64,000 bases of DNA, taken from positions 91,133-155,132 of the forward strand of contig CAKZQG010000006.1 of the NCBI GenBank assembly GCA_937139605.1, given 5' to 3'. Within the stretch, counting starts at the first letter, position 1; each line of letters starts with the position of its first letter. The stretch is from an uncultured bacterium. Its GTDB lineage: Bacteria > DRYD01. The notes under the pieces are model-generated. The model was given only the letters and a program-made list of their open reading frames with translations. It made no database searches and had not been told where the DNA came from. Below, one piece after another: positions 47,706-56,024 of this stretch. Position numbers and translations under genes: made by a program.

Positions 47706-48767
47706 TTAAGGTTCATAAATCTTTATAAGTTCATCTTTAGCGAAATCTCTTATATAATTATAATCACTATTATCCACTTTTATATTATTATGAAATATAA
47801 AACTTCTTTTATCAGTAGGTAAAATTTTTATAATTAATAAACTATAACTATTATTAAATTTAATAGGTTTAAAAATAAGTAAAGATGCTCTTCTATTTCT
47901 CATATCAAAATTTCTTAAAGGTAAGCCAAAAATATAACGTTTTCTACCTTCCCCTTTTCTTTTAAGACCAATTCTATAATTTTTATAAATAGATCCTATT
48001 TCATCTAAGATACTTACATAATCATTATAATTGGTTTTACTAAATAAATAAATATGGAAATTATCGAAGATAATAGGAATACCATTTATTTTTTTGTTAT
48101 TATTAAAGATGTGTTTAATTTTTTCAAGATTATTTTTATAGTATTGAGAAATCTTTTGATTATTATTCTGTTGATTATTATCAAAATTTTTAATAAAATC
48201 TAATGAAAATAATTGATTAATTTTTTGATTATTATGAGTAATAGAATTAATCTGGATAGCCCCAAATCCTCTTCTAGACCTGCTTCCGAAGTTCCCTAAG
48301 TTAAATGCTAGCCATAAAGTAGCAAAAAACATTTCTTTATATTCTTTACTAGCTAAAGGATTAAAACTAATAATTATTTTAAATTTATATCCACTATTAA
48401 TAAAATTTTGTTTATTCATTCTAAAAGAAAATCCTAAATAACTAAATCCTTGTTTTCTATTTAATATGTTTATAAATTGTTTTGAAGAAAGTTCCATTAT
48501 ATTTTCAGAAATTACTTTTAATTTAACCAGGCCTTTTTTAGATTCATCTAAAACAGTTCCAAATAATTTTTGTTCATTTTCTTTACTACCTCCAGCAACT
48601 CTAAAAAACCACCTTAAAACTCCATTTATACTTTGTTCCCTTAACTCAGCTTCTTTATACTCAGCTTTTTTATTAGCATTTCCCATCGCTAAAGGAGTTA
48701 TTACCTCACAATCTATTTCATATGTATTCCCTTTTATTGTATCTTTTAATATTTGGATTATATTCAT
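47706..48767 (-). CDS. cmr1: CRISPR type III-B protein Cmr1 (Cas7-like)
   Basis: 353 residues. YEIDCEVITPLAMGNANKKAEYKEAELREQSINGVLRWFFRVAGG and NLGNFGSRSRRGFGAIQI are the Cmr1 signature. It caps the 3' end of the complex with Cmr6. It is the first effector gene after cas2. Confidence 0.92.
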   Translation of the reverse strand: MNIIQILKDTIKGNTYEIDCEVITPLAMGNANKKAEYKEAELREQSINGVLRWFFRVAGGSKENEQKLFGTVLDESKKGLVKLKVISENIMELSSKQFINILNRKQGFSYLGFSFRMNKQNFINSGYKFKIIISFNPLASKEYKEMFFATLWLAFNLGNFGSRSRRGFGAIQINSITHNNQKINQLFSLDFIKNFDNNQQNNNQKISQYYKNNLEKIKHIFNNNKKINGIPIIFDNFHIYLFSKTNYNDYVSILDEIGSIYKNYRIGLKRKGEGRKRYIFGLPLRNFDMRNRRASLLIFKPIKFNNSYSLLIIKILPTDKRSFIFHNNIKVDNSDYNYIRDFAKDELIKIYEP

Positions 48768-48816
48768 TATAATTTTTCCCCCTTTGATTATACTTAACTT
48801 TATTTTTTATTAAACT

Positions 48817-49092
48817 TTAAATAAAATTATCCTCTAATAATTTAGTTAAGTTATCAATGCCTAAAATTTCCTTAGATAAGGCTTTATTATAAGATATTTT
48901 ATAAAAATAAATAGAATCTTGATTTTTATCGATAATACTTTCTAATTCCATTTTACATTTATGAAATTGAGAATCAGATAAACTCCCTTCAAATACTGAT
49001 TTTTGTACCCAGTTTAAGTATTTCCTTAAAATTTTTCTCACTTTATTTAATCTCCTATCATCAGAAATATCATAAGTTATTATATAATACAT
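48817..49092 (-). CDS. cas2: CRISPR-associated endoribonuclease Cas2
   Basis: About 91 residues from MYYIITYDISDDRRLNKVRKILRKYLNWVQKSVFEG (classical Cas2 N-terminus with D of YDISDDRR). The track begins at a TTG at 49104; the ATG at 49092 follows GGTGG and gives the usual start. It lies two bases after the cas1 stop. Cas2 forms the spacer-integration complex with Cas1. Confidence 0.94.
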   Translation of the reverse strand: MYYIITYDISDDRRLNKVRKILRKYLNWVQKSVFEGSLSDSQFHKCKMELESIIDKNQDSIYFYKISYNKALSKEILGIDNLTKLLEDNFI

Positions 49093-49094
49093 TA

Positions 49095-50090
49095 TTACCA
49101 CCAAGTTTTTAAAGGAGTATATAATTCTTCTTCCATGAAATGTTTCATTAATCTATAGCATTCTAGTCTTATTAAAAAATTAAAAGATACTTCTCGTTTA
49201 AGTTTTCTGTAATAAGTAGTTTCTTGAAGTTTAGATTTATATTTTTTTAAGAATTTTTTCTTACCTTCTTCATTTAAAAAAACATAATTCAAATCTTCTT
49301 CAAAATTATTATCCTCTAAAATATTATCATTACTAATTAAATTTTTAATAACAGTATCAATAATAATTGGTTTAAAAATTTCAGAGATATCTAAAGCTAA
49401 AGAAAATCTTCTAACATAAGGCTCATGTAAATAACTAACAGTAGGATTTAACTGAGTATGATATAATTCTGTAATAATAGTAGAATATAGTAAAGAATTC
49501 CCAAAAGAAATTAAAGAATTAACTTTATCTAATGGTGGATTCTTTGTTCTTTCAGATATTCCAAAATAAACTTGATAATATATTTTTCTCAATTTTCCTT
49601 CTATACTCATTACATCAAAAATATCTTTAGCATTATATACCTGAGTTTCTATCGTTTGATAATCTAAGGATTCTAATTTAGATAAATTTTTATAAATATT
49701 TCTAAAGATATGATAAATTCCACCGAGAACAAAACACTTAGCCAAATACAATCGTTTATCGTTATCTATATAATTTTGAACTTGTTTAATAAGCAATTCT
49801 CCTGCTAAATATTTTTCTCGTGGATATAACGAACTTGTATAATATCCATAGTAATTGAAAAAATGTACTATTATCCCATTACTCGCTAAAAAGTTAATTA
49901 ATTTAGAATTAATTGTTATTTCAGAAAATACAAAAATATCTTTTATTTTCTCTATTGGTAAAAAGTTTTTTTTATTACTATCATTATTATCTTGATTTTC
50001 AATTTCATTAATAGGAGTAAAAAGTAAAGTATTATCTTTCCTAGATAATTTACCTGATTTAAATATATACAAACTTTCTTTTAAACTCAT
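49095..50090 (-). CDS. cas1: CRISPR-associated integrase Cas1
   Basis: 331 residues. Metal-binding residues are in SIEGKLRKIYYQ (Glu), SYLHEPYVRRFSLALDISEIFKP (His and Asp/Glu). The N-terminal beta domain and SNGIIVHFFNYYGYYTSSLYPRE are typical Cas1. It catalyses spacer integration with Cas2. No array is found in the window, so its substrate array must lie elsewhere. Confidence 0.95.
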   Translation of the reverse strand: MSLKESLYIFKSGKLSRKDNTLLFTPINEIENQDNNDSNKKNFLPIEKIKDIFVFSEITINSKLINFLASNGIIVHFFNYYGYYTSSLYPREKYLAGELLIKQVQNYIDNDKRLYLAKCFVLGGIYHIFRNIYKNLSKLESLDYQTIETQVYNAKDIFDVMSIEGKLRKIYYQVYFGISERTKNPPLDKVNSLISFGNSLLYSTIITELYHTQLNPTVSYLHEPYVRRFSLALDISEIFKPIIIDTVIKNLISNDNILEDNNFEEDLNYVFLNEEGKKKFLKKYKSKLQETTYYRKLKREVSFNFLIRLECYRLMKHFMEEELYTPLKTWW

Positions 50091-50123
50091 ATTTTTTGTT
50101 TAATTAGATTAATTAAAATAAAA

Positions 50124-50735
50124 TTAAACATAACAATAATAAAAATAAGAGCAATTATTACATATACTAATTCTTATAGGTTTTGGAACATCATTAGATC
50201 TTATTAATTTATCTATTTCTAATAGGATGTTAGGTATCTCTAGATAATCATTATTTTCTAAGGTTATTTCTATTTTTTTAGCTAACCTGGGGTAATGAAT
50301 TATCCCTTTATTACAATTTATCCCTTTATTTTTAAGGTACCAAATATAATACTTTACTTGATATATATGAGATTCTTCAGTTTTATCGGATCTTTTTATC
50401 TCATGAATAATTACTTCATTATCTATTGTATAAAAATCTATTTTAACTGGTTTATCAAAAGAATCTAAGCTTTCCTCTTCTTTAAAATATTTTTGCTCTA
50501 ATAATTTCCCTAATTCTATAAATTCACTGGTATGTTCAAATTGGATCTTTTTAGAAAACAGATATGCTTTTCTTTTACAATGCTTATAATATGCTACTTG
50601 TAATCCAGTTATATATAAAGAATTAATATCAATATCTATTTTATGTAATATCTCAGCAGTTATACTATCTAAACTATCATTACTTAGATTATCATTATTC
50701 AAATTATTAATGTTATTATAATTTAGATTATCCAT
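50124..50735 (-). CDS. cas4: CRISPR-associated exonuclease Cas4
   Basis: 203 residues. PD-(D/E)XK core: VKIDFYTIDNEVIIHEIKRSDK (E-x-K). Fe-S cluster Cys: first in YKHCKRKAYLF and the rest in CNNCSYFYYC. It trims pre-spacer ends and sets PAM direction during adaptation. The first about 30 residues are Asn-rich low complexity and precede the family domain. It overlaps cas3 by 13 bp. Confidence 0.93.
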   Translation of the reverse strand: MDNLNYNNINNLNNDNLSNDSLDSITAEILHKIDIDINSLYITGLQVAYYKHCKRKAYLFSKKIQFEHTSEFIELGKLLEQKYFKEEESLDSFDKPVKIDFYTIDNEVIIHEIKRSDKTEESHIYQVKYYIWYLKNKGINCNKGIIHYPRLAKKIEITLENNDYLEIPNILLEIDKLIRSNDVPKPIRISICNNCSYFYYCYV

Positions 50736-53062
50736 AAATCTTGAGTATCATTTATTAGATTAATATTTTTTAAATCTATTCCTATAGCACTATTATAATT
50801 TAAATCCATAACTAAAAAACTATTTAAAAATCTATATAATTTATCGTTTATATTAATATTATTTTGATATTTTAAGATATCTCCTAATTTATAAGTTGCT
50901 ATATTTTTTAAAGTTCTTTTTAATAGATTATAGGGAATAGACACAGATAAATCATTTATAAAATCTATTAGCTTTAAAAAATCTTGTTTTTTTATATCTT
51001 GATTATTGTAAATTAATTCTTTAAATTCATTAGTATATTCATTTAGAACGTTTAGTGGAATAAAGTCTATATTTTTTATATCTCTAAATATTTCATGAGC
51101 TTGAGATTTTTTATCTACAAATATACTCCCAATTTTATCATAATAATTCCTAAATTTCTGATAATATTTAGTACATCTTAAGAAATCTATACTATAATAT
51201 TTATTTATGAGTTCTAATTTTAGATTTTCAGAAATTAAAGAATTATCTTTTAATTCTGACAAGATACTTACTGTGTTATCGAGTAACTCTTTTTCATAAA
51301 TAACTCCTTTACCTGATGGGTTTTGAGTAAATATTATCACATTTTCTTGATCAATTAATTTATTTAAATTAAATTTATATCTTCTAAGGATTCTTCCGAT
51401 TCTTTGAATAATTACATCTAAAGGGGCCAGTTCTGTAAATAGTATATCAAAATCTATATCTAATGATACTTCAACTACTTGTGTAGAAATTAAAATCCCT
51501 TTAAAACTATTATCTAATACCATATTTTCTATTCTATCTCTATCTTTTCTAATAAACCTTGAATGAAGTAATATAATATTATTAAAGTTAGCTCGTATTT
51601 CTGGATTTTGTATTATCTGATTATAAACTTCCTGGGATTTAACCACAGTATTACAGATTATTAATATTTTTTGAAAATTTTGTGATAAAATCTTTTTCTT
51701 TATACACTCATTAATTTTATTATCTGATATTAAATCTTCATTTATGAGTTTAATTTTATGTTTAGATAGATTTGGAATATATTGTATGAAATTATCAAAG
51801 GAGATATAGTTTTGTTCTGTTAAGAAATTAGGGAAGGTAGCAGTAGATACTATATACTTTCCTCCTAATTCATTTATTTCTTTTAAAGTATTCAATATGA
51901 TTGCCAACATTAACGGAGAATAAGCTTGGATTTCATCTACTACTAATTTAGAGTAAGCTAAAGTAGCGTATATCTTCTCAAATCCATAATACTTAAAATA
52001 AGCGGGGAAAATTTGATCTACTGTTAATACATTTATATTCTTAGATAAGTTCTTAGCTAAATTATATTCAAAATATATATCAATTTCTTCGTCTATTTTT
52101 TTATAGTTTTCAATGATATATTCTAAAGTGTTAAATGAGTTAGCATGTAAAATCCCCACATTTTTTATATCAAAATATTTTATAAATCTTTTATATATTG
52201 CATCTACACTTGACCTAATAGGTAAAGTATAAAATAATTTAAATTTATGAGATAGTAATAAAGTCATTTCAGTTTTTCCCAAACCTGTTGAACTAAGGAT
52301 TAATATGTTTTGATTTATATCTTTTAAATTACAGTAAGATAATTGCCATGTGTTTTTTAAATCTTTTAAAATATTAATCACTACTTCAGTTTTATTTATT
52401 GGTTTTAATTCTATAGGGATTTTAGCCGAAGCTGTATGATCCAATCTTAAAAATAACCCTAATAGTTTAGTTATCTTTTTATTTATTTCTTTTGATAACA
52501 GGTTCTTATTTTGGATATTTTTTATATCTTTTAATATTTTTTCAGCTTCTAAATCATCTGATACCAACTTTATTATCTCATAATAATTTTCTTTAAATAT
52601 ATCTTTTAGATCTATCAATAACTCATTATCTAATATCTCATATTTATTAAATTTTTTTATGTTGGTATATAAATCAGTTAATATTTCTTTAATATTTTGT
52701 TGATTAATATTAGATATATTTAATTCTCTATCATGATGAAAAGCTACTATATGAAATATAAGCTTATAAGATTCTAAACCAAGATAATTACTAATTAAAT
52801 TTTTATTAATAAATAAAGTCGAAAGGTAATTATGGGGATAATTAGGAATATTATAGTTTATTATCTGTTTTTTTATTCTACTTTGAAAATACGAGTTAAT
52901 TTTTCCTAAATCGTGATATATAATACATAATTTAAGGATAATATATTCTTCTGGAGTTAAGTTTAAGTTATATGAATTTTCCTTTAAAGTTTTTAAATTT
53001 TGTAAAATATCTATTATATGTTCCTGAATTGTTTTATCTTCTTTAGCTAAAAAAACGCTCAT
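50723..53062 (-). CDS. cas3: Cas3 HD-nuclease/helicase
   Basis: 779 residues. The N-terminal HD domain has H15, H50-D51 (IYHDLGK) and HHDRE. The SF2 helicase has Walker A STGLGKTEM, DEIQAYSP (DExH-type box), STATFP, and QVVEVSLDIDFD, QRIGRILRR. It is normally the type I effector, degrading DNA marked by Cascade. Here no Cascade gene (cas5/cas7/cas8) occurs in the window, and cas3 heads an operon ending in Cmr genes. Its role in this system is therefore open. Confidence 0.93.
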   Translation of the reverse strand: MSVFLAKEDKTIQEHIIDILQNLKTLKENSYNLNLTPEEYIILKLCIIYHDLGKINSYFQSRIKKQIINYNIPNYPHNYLSTLFINKNLISNYLGLESYKLIFHIVAFHHDRELNISNINQQNIKEILTDLYTNIKKFNKYEILDNELLIDLKDIFKENYYEIIKLVSDDLEAEKILKDIKNIQNKNLLSKEINKKITKLLGLFLRLDHTASAKIPIELKPINKTEVVINILKDLKNTWQLSYCNLKDINQNILILSSTGLGKTEMTLLLSHKFKLFYTLPIRSSVDAIYKRFIKYFDIKNVGILHANSFNTLEYIIENYKKIDEEIDIYFEYNLAKNLSKNINVLTVDQIFPAYFKYYGFEKIYATLAYSKLVVDEIQAYSPLMLAIILNTLKEINELGGKYIVSTATFPNFLTEQNYISFDNFIQYIPNLSKHKIKLINEDLISDNKINECIKKKILSQNFQKILIICNTVVKSQEVYNQIIQNPEIRANFNNIILLHSRFIRKDRDRIENMVLDNSFKGILISTQVVEVSLDIDFDILFTELAPLDVIIQRIGRILRRYKFNLNKLIDQENVIIFTQNPSGKGVIYEKELLDNTVSILSELKDNSLISENLKLELINKYYSIDFLRCTKYYQKFRNYYDKIGSIFVDKKSQAHEIFRDIKNIDFIPLNVLNEYTNEFKELIYNNQDIKKQDFLKLIDFINDLSVSIPYNLLKRTLKNIATYKLGDILKYQNNININDKLYRFLNSFLVMDLNYNSAIGIDLKNINLINDTQDLWII

Positions 53063-53279
53063 TTACTTTAAGATGTTATATAGTTTAATTTTTTCTTTTA
53101 TACTATAGGATATATTATTTATATTTTTTGTCCTTAAATTCCTTTTAATAAAACAGCTTATTAATAATAAAAAATGTTGTCAAAAATCAATTTTTTTTTT
53201 ATTTTTATTTAATTTATTATTTAAATTTATTATTTAGTATAAAAAGGGGAAAAATAAAATATATAAAAACATATATATA

Positions 53280-54200
53280 ATGAGTAAATTGTTATTATTG
53301 GATTTTGATGGGGTTTTATTCGATTCTTCTTTAGAATTAAGTAGTATAGTTTTAAGCATTATCCCCCAAATATTTCCAAATAGCAATCTCTCGAAATACT
53401 TACAAAATCTAGAAAGCATTAAAATATTAAACGATGATAAACTTATAAAACAAAATTATAAAAAAATAAAAAAAATACTAATTAATGAAATAAATCTATT
53501 TAATAAATACTATAAAAAATTTAGGACATATTGTACAGATGTTGATGATTTTTATATAACTTCTAAAATTTTAATAAATCATTTTGAAAATAAAAACAAT
53601 AACATAAATACAAAAAAAATAACCTTAAAAGATTTTAAAGATTTAAATTTAAAAAAATATAATTTTAATTTTTATTATAATTTTAAAGCTAAATTAAAAC
53701 AGGAAAATCAAAAAGAACTAAATGATTTTATAGAACATTTTTATAATAAGAGAAAATTTATAAAAGAAAATAATAAGGAATTATGGTTATCATTTAATGA
53801 ACCATTCAAAAACATTATAATCCAACTAAATAATATATTAAAAAGAAATAATATTTTGATAGCAATACTTTCAACTAAGCAAAAATACGCCATAGAAGAA
53901 ATACTAAAATTTTATAACATAAATATAAAACATATATTTGGTAAAGAAAAAGAATTTATAGATAAAGGGAAAAAAATATTAGAAATATCTAACATATTTA
54001 AAACCCAAGAAATACATTTTGTAGATGATTTAATATATAACCTATTAAGAATAAAAGAAGAATTAAAATCAAATACAAAAAATGATATAAATATAAATTT
54101 ATATATGTCAAAATGGGGTTATAATCATTACGAAACAAGAAAAATAGCTCGAAAAAATAATATAAAAATAATCAATTCCTTAAGAGAAATCAAAATATAA
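53280..54200 (+). CDS. HAD-superfamily hydrolase
   Basis: 306 residues. Motif I LLLDFDGVLFDSS (nucleophile Asp), motif II ILIAILSTKQKYAIEE, motif III Lys in FGKEKEFIDKGKK, motif IV HFVDDLIYNLLR. The cap between motifs I and II is very Lys/Asn-rich. It is a phosphatase or related enzyme; the substrate cannot be told. It is divergent from cas3 with a 217-bp AT-rich gap. Its context does not tie it to CRISPR. Confidence 0.8.
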   Translation: MSKLLLLDFDGVLFDSSLELSSIVLSIIPQIFPNSNLSKYLQNLESIKILNDDKLIKQNYKKIKKILINEINLFNKYYKKFRTYCTDVDDFYITSKILINHFENKNNNINTKKITLKDFKDLNLKKYNFNFYYNFKAKLKQENQKELNDFIEHFYNKRKFIKENNKELWLSFNEPFKNIIIQLNNILKRNNILIAILSTKQKYAIEEILKFYNINIKHIFGKEKEFIDKGKKILEISNIFKTQEIHFVDDLIYNLLRIKEELKSNTKNDININLYMSKWGYNHYETRKIARKNNIKIINSLREIKI

Positions 54201-54220
54201 TCAATATTTTTTAAAATAAA

Positions 54221-55420
54221 TTAGCATTTATTGAGAGCGATTTCTAAATCTTGGATTAAATCCTGTGGTTCTTCAATCCCAACAGATAATCTAACTAAAT
54301 TAGGGGTTATTCCTATTTTTTCTTTATCTTTTACATCTTTATGAGTAGAAAAATAAGGAATACAAATAAGAGACTCTACTCCCCCTAAACTAACCGCATT
54401 ACTTATTAACTTCAAATTACTTAAAAATTTTTTTATTTTAAAATTATCTAAATCTAATTCAAAGGAAATAACTCCTCCAAAACCTTTAGCATAATTTTTT
54501 ATTATTTCATGATTTTTATGTTCTTTTAATCCTGGATAAAGGACTTTTTTTACTTTTGGATGTTTTTTTAAGTAATCAGCTAAGATCATAGCGTTTTGTT
54601 GATGTTTTTCCATTCTTAAGGCTAAAGTTTTCAATCCTCTTATAATTAAATAGCTATCAAAGGGGCTTAAAGCTCCACCTAACATATTTCGATACCGTTT
54701 TATTAAATAAAACAATTCTTGATTATTAGTCATAATAGCTCCCGCAATAACATCACTATGTCCATTGATATACTTAGTTAAACTATGAACCACCACATCA
54801 ACCCCATCATTTAATGGATTGTAAAAATATGGACTTAGAAAAGTATTATCAAAAATAATTTTAACATTATTATTTAATTTTTTAGAAATAGAAACAATTT
54901 TTTTTATATCAGTTATTTTAAGGAGTGGATTAGTAGGAGACTCTAAATAAATAATACTTACATTCTCATTTAGATTTTCATTAAGAAACTCTTCTATAGA
55001 ATTAATTTCACTAAAATCAAAGTAAATAACTTTGATATTATATTCTATAAAAAATTGTTCAAAAATTTTTTTAGTAACACTGTATATATCATCAAAAGAA
55101 ATAATAATAGAATTAGGTTTAACTAAGGATAACAAAGTAGTAGAGATAGCAGACATACCAGAAGAAAAAGTTAAACAAAACTTGGAATCCTCTAAAGCAG
55201 CTAATTTATATTCTAAAATATTTCTGGTTTGGTTATCATATCGAGTATAAAAATATTGATTTTCTTTGACTTCTAAATCATCCAATAAATAAGTAGAGGT
55301 AAGGTTTATAGGAGCAACTATATCTTTATAATAATTTTCTTTAGGATCTTCAAGAATATGAATAGCTCTGGTAGAAAAATTCAAATTATTATTAATTTTA
55401 GATTCATTTAATAATTCCAT
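54221..55420 (-). CDS. Cys/Met metabolism PLP enzyme (cystathionine gamma-synthase/lyase type)
   Basis: 399 residues. FSTRAIHILEDPKENYYKDIVAPINLTSTY, YTRYDNQTRN, FSSGMSAISTTLL, ESPTNPLLKI, and the PLP lysine in VHSLTKYINGHSDVIAGAI define the fold-type I family. It could be a synthase (methionine synthesis) or a lyase. The ORF track starts at a TTG (55435); I use the ATG at 55420. It has a long structured upstream region, suggesting regulated expression. Confidence 0.88.
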   Translation of the reverse strand: MELLNESKINNNLNFSTRAIHILEDPKENYYKDIVAPINLTSTYLLDDLEVKENQYFYTRYDNQTRNILEYKLAALEDSKFCLTFSSGMSAISTTLLSLVKPNSIIISFDDIYSVTKKIFEQFFIEYNIKVIYFDFSEINSIEEFLNENLNENVSIIYLESPTNPLLKITDIKKIVSISKKLNNNVKIIFDNTFLSPYFYNPLNDGVDVVVHSLTKYINGHSDVIAGAIMTNNQELFYLIKRYRNMLGGALSPFDSYLIIRGLKTLALRMEKHQQNAMILADYLKKHPKVKKVLYPGLKEHKNHEIIKNYAKGFGGVISFELDLDNFKIKKFLSNLKLISNAVSLGGVESLICIPYFSTHKDVKDKEKIGITPNLVRLSVGIEEPQDLIQDLEIALNKC

Positions 55421-55432
55421 AATATTAGTTAA

Positions 55433-55460
55433 CAAAAGTGTATATTCTTATACACTTTTG
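55433..55460 (-). promoter_or_regulatory. Perfect 12-bp hairpin immediately upstream of the Cys/Met gene
   Basis: CAAAAGTGTATA and TATACACTTTTG are perfect inverted copies around a 4-base loop (TTCT on the plus strand). On the gene's strand the 3' arm ends in ACTTTTG, just before the start codon at 55420, which lies about 13 bases away. It may be a terminator/attenuator or block the ribosome. The half site AAGTGTATA recurs at about 55666 on the same strand, so a protein operator is an alternative. Confidence 0.6.
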
Positions 55461-55831
55461 GCAGACCTATTTGTATTCCGCCAATTAATGTTAATCATAT
55501 TAGCCCTATGGTCTGCAGGCGGTATTAGGCTAATTATAGGTTTTGTGCTAACTACAAGACTTAATCTCCTTGTTTTTCTATACCAATCTACTCAGATTTT
55601 TCTTAACATCAGATTTTTCTTAACATAGTTAAGTCCATCTTAAAGAACTTAATATATTTTTAAATATACACTTTTTAATAGTTGATATACAGTTTTTAAA
55701 TCCGCCTTTTATTTTAATATTATATAAAAAAATAAACAAACCTTGAAAGAAAAAAAAATTAATTTAGAATATATGTTTTTAAAAGAGGATAAACAGATAA
55801 AATATAAAATAATAAATAAGGTAGGGTTATT
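55436..55831. other. Gene-free interval with a structured RNA candidate and tandem repeats
   Basis: No ORF fits here. On the minus strand (leader of the Cys/Met gene), three pairs of complementary segments occur in the order TTAGCC, CCGCC, GCAGACC, then GGCTAA, GGCGG, GGTCTGC, all in 55461-55533. They cross one another, so only some can pair at once (alternative folds or pseudoknots). A 17-bp tandem repeat (55593-55626) and a short hairpin (CTTAAC/GTTAAG, about 55619-55633) follow. I could not match it to a known riboswitch, tmRNA, RNase P or 6S RNA. Confidence 0.5.
55593..55626. repeat. Two tandem copies of a 17-bp repeat
   Basis: CAGATTTTTCTTAACAT occurs twice in a row without a gap. It lies between tRNA-Val and the Cys/Met gene, in the presumed leader or promoter region of the latter. 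Possible binding sites; function not evident. Confidence 0.9.
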
Positions 55832-55905
55832 GGGCGGGTAGCTCAGGTGGTTAGAGCGCTTGCGTGACATGCAAGAGGTCACAGGTTCAACTCCTGTCTC
55901 GCCCA
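55832..55905 (+). tRNA. tRNA-Val (GAC)
   Basis: A cloverleaf: acceptor GGGCGGG with CTCGCCC (one G-U), D arm GCTC/GAGC, anticodon arm CTTGC/GCAAG with loop GTGACAT (anticodon GAC), T arm ACAGG/CCTGT around TTCAACT, discriminator A. Anticodon GAC reads GUC/GUU valine codons. No encoded CCA. The ORF track entry 55709-55906 is a shadow of it. Confidence 0.96.
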
Positions 55906-56024
55906 TTTTTTATCAATTCAATTTATCAAAATATTACTACCTTAAAAAATATGTAATACCGTTTTTTTAAATCCTTCATATTATATAAAATTATATAAAT
56001 ATTAAAAAGAAAGGGGAGATTATT

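Noticed and set aside
53063-53279. Possible CRISPR leader or array upstream of cas3
   Set aside because: I looked for direct repeats of 24-37 bp with regular spacers; the gap is AT-rich and unrepetitive. The flank 37913-38001 is also free of repeats.
55461-55533. ZTP, SAM-I or cobalamin riboswitch
   Set aside because: A CCGCCTG run recalls the ZTP 3' motif, but the 5' motif is missing; the SAM-I and cobalamin cores are also absent.
55709-55906. 65-residue minus-strand ORF overlapping tRNA-Val
   Set aside because: Its start is the antisense of the tRNA and the rest is low-complexity; it is a tRNA shadow.
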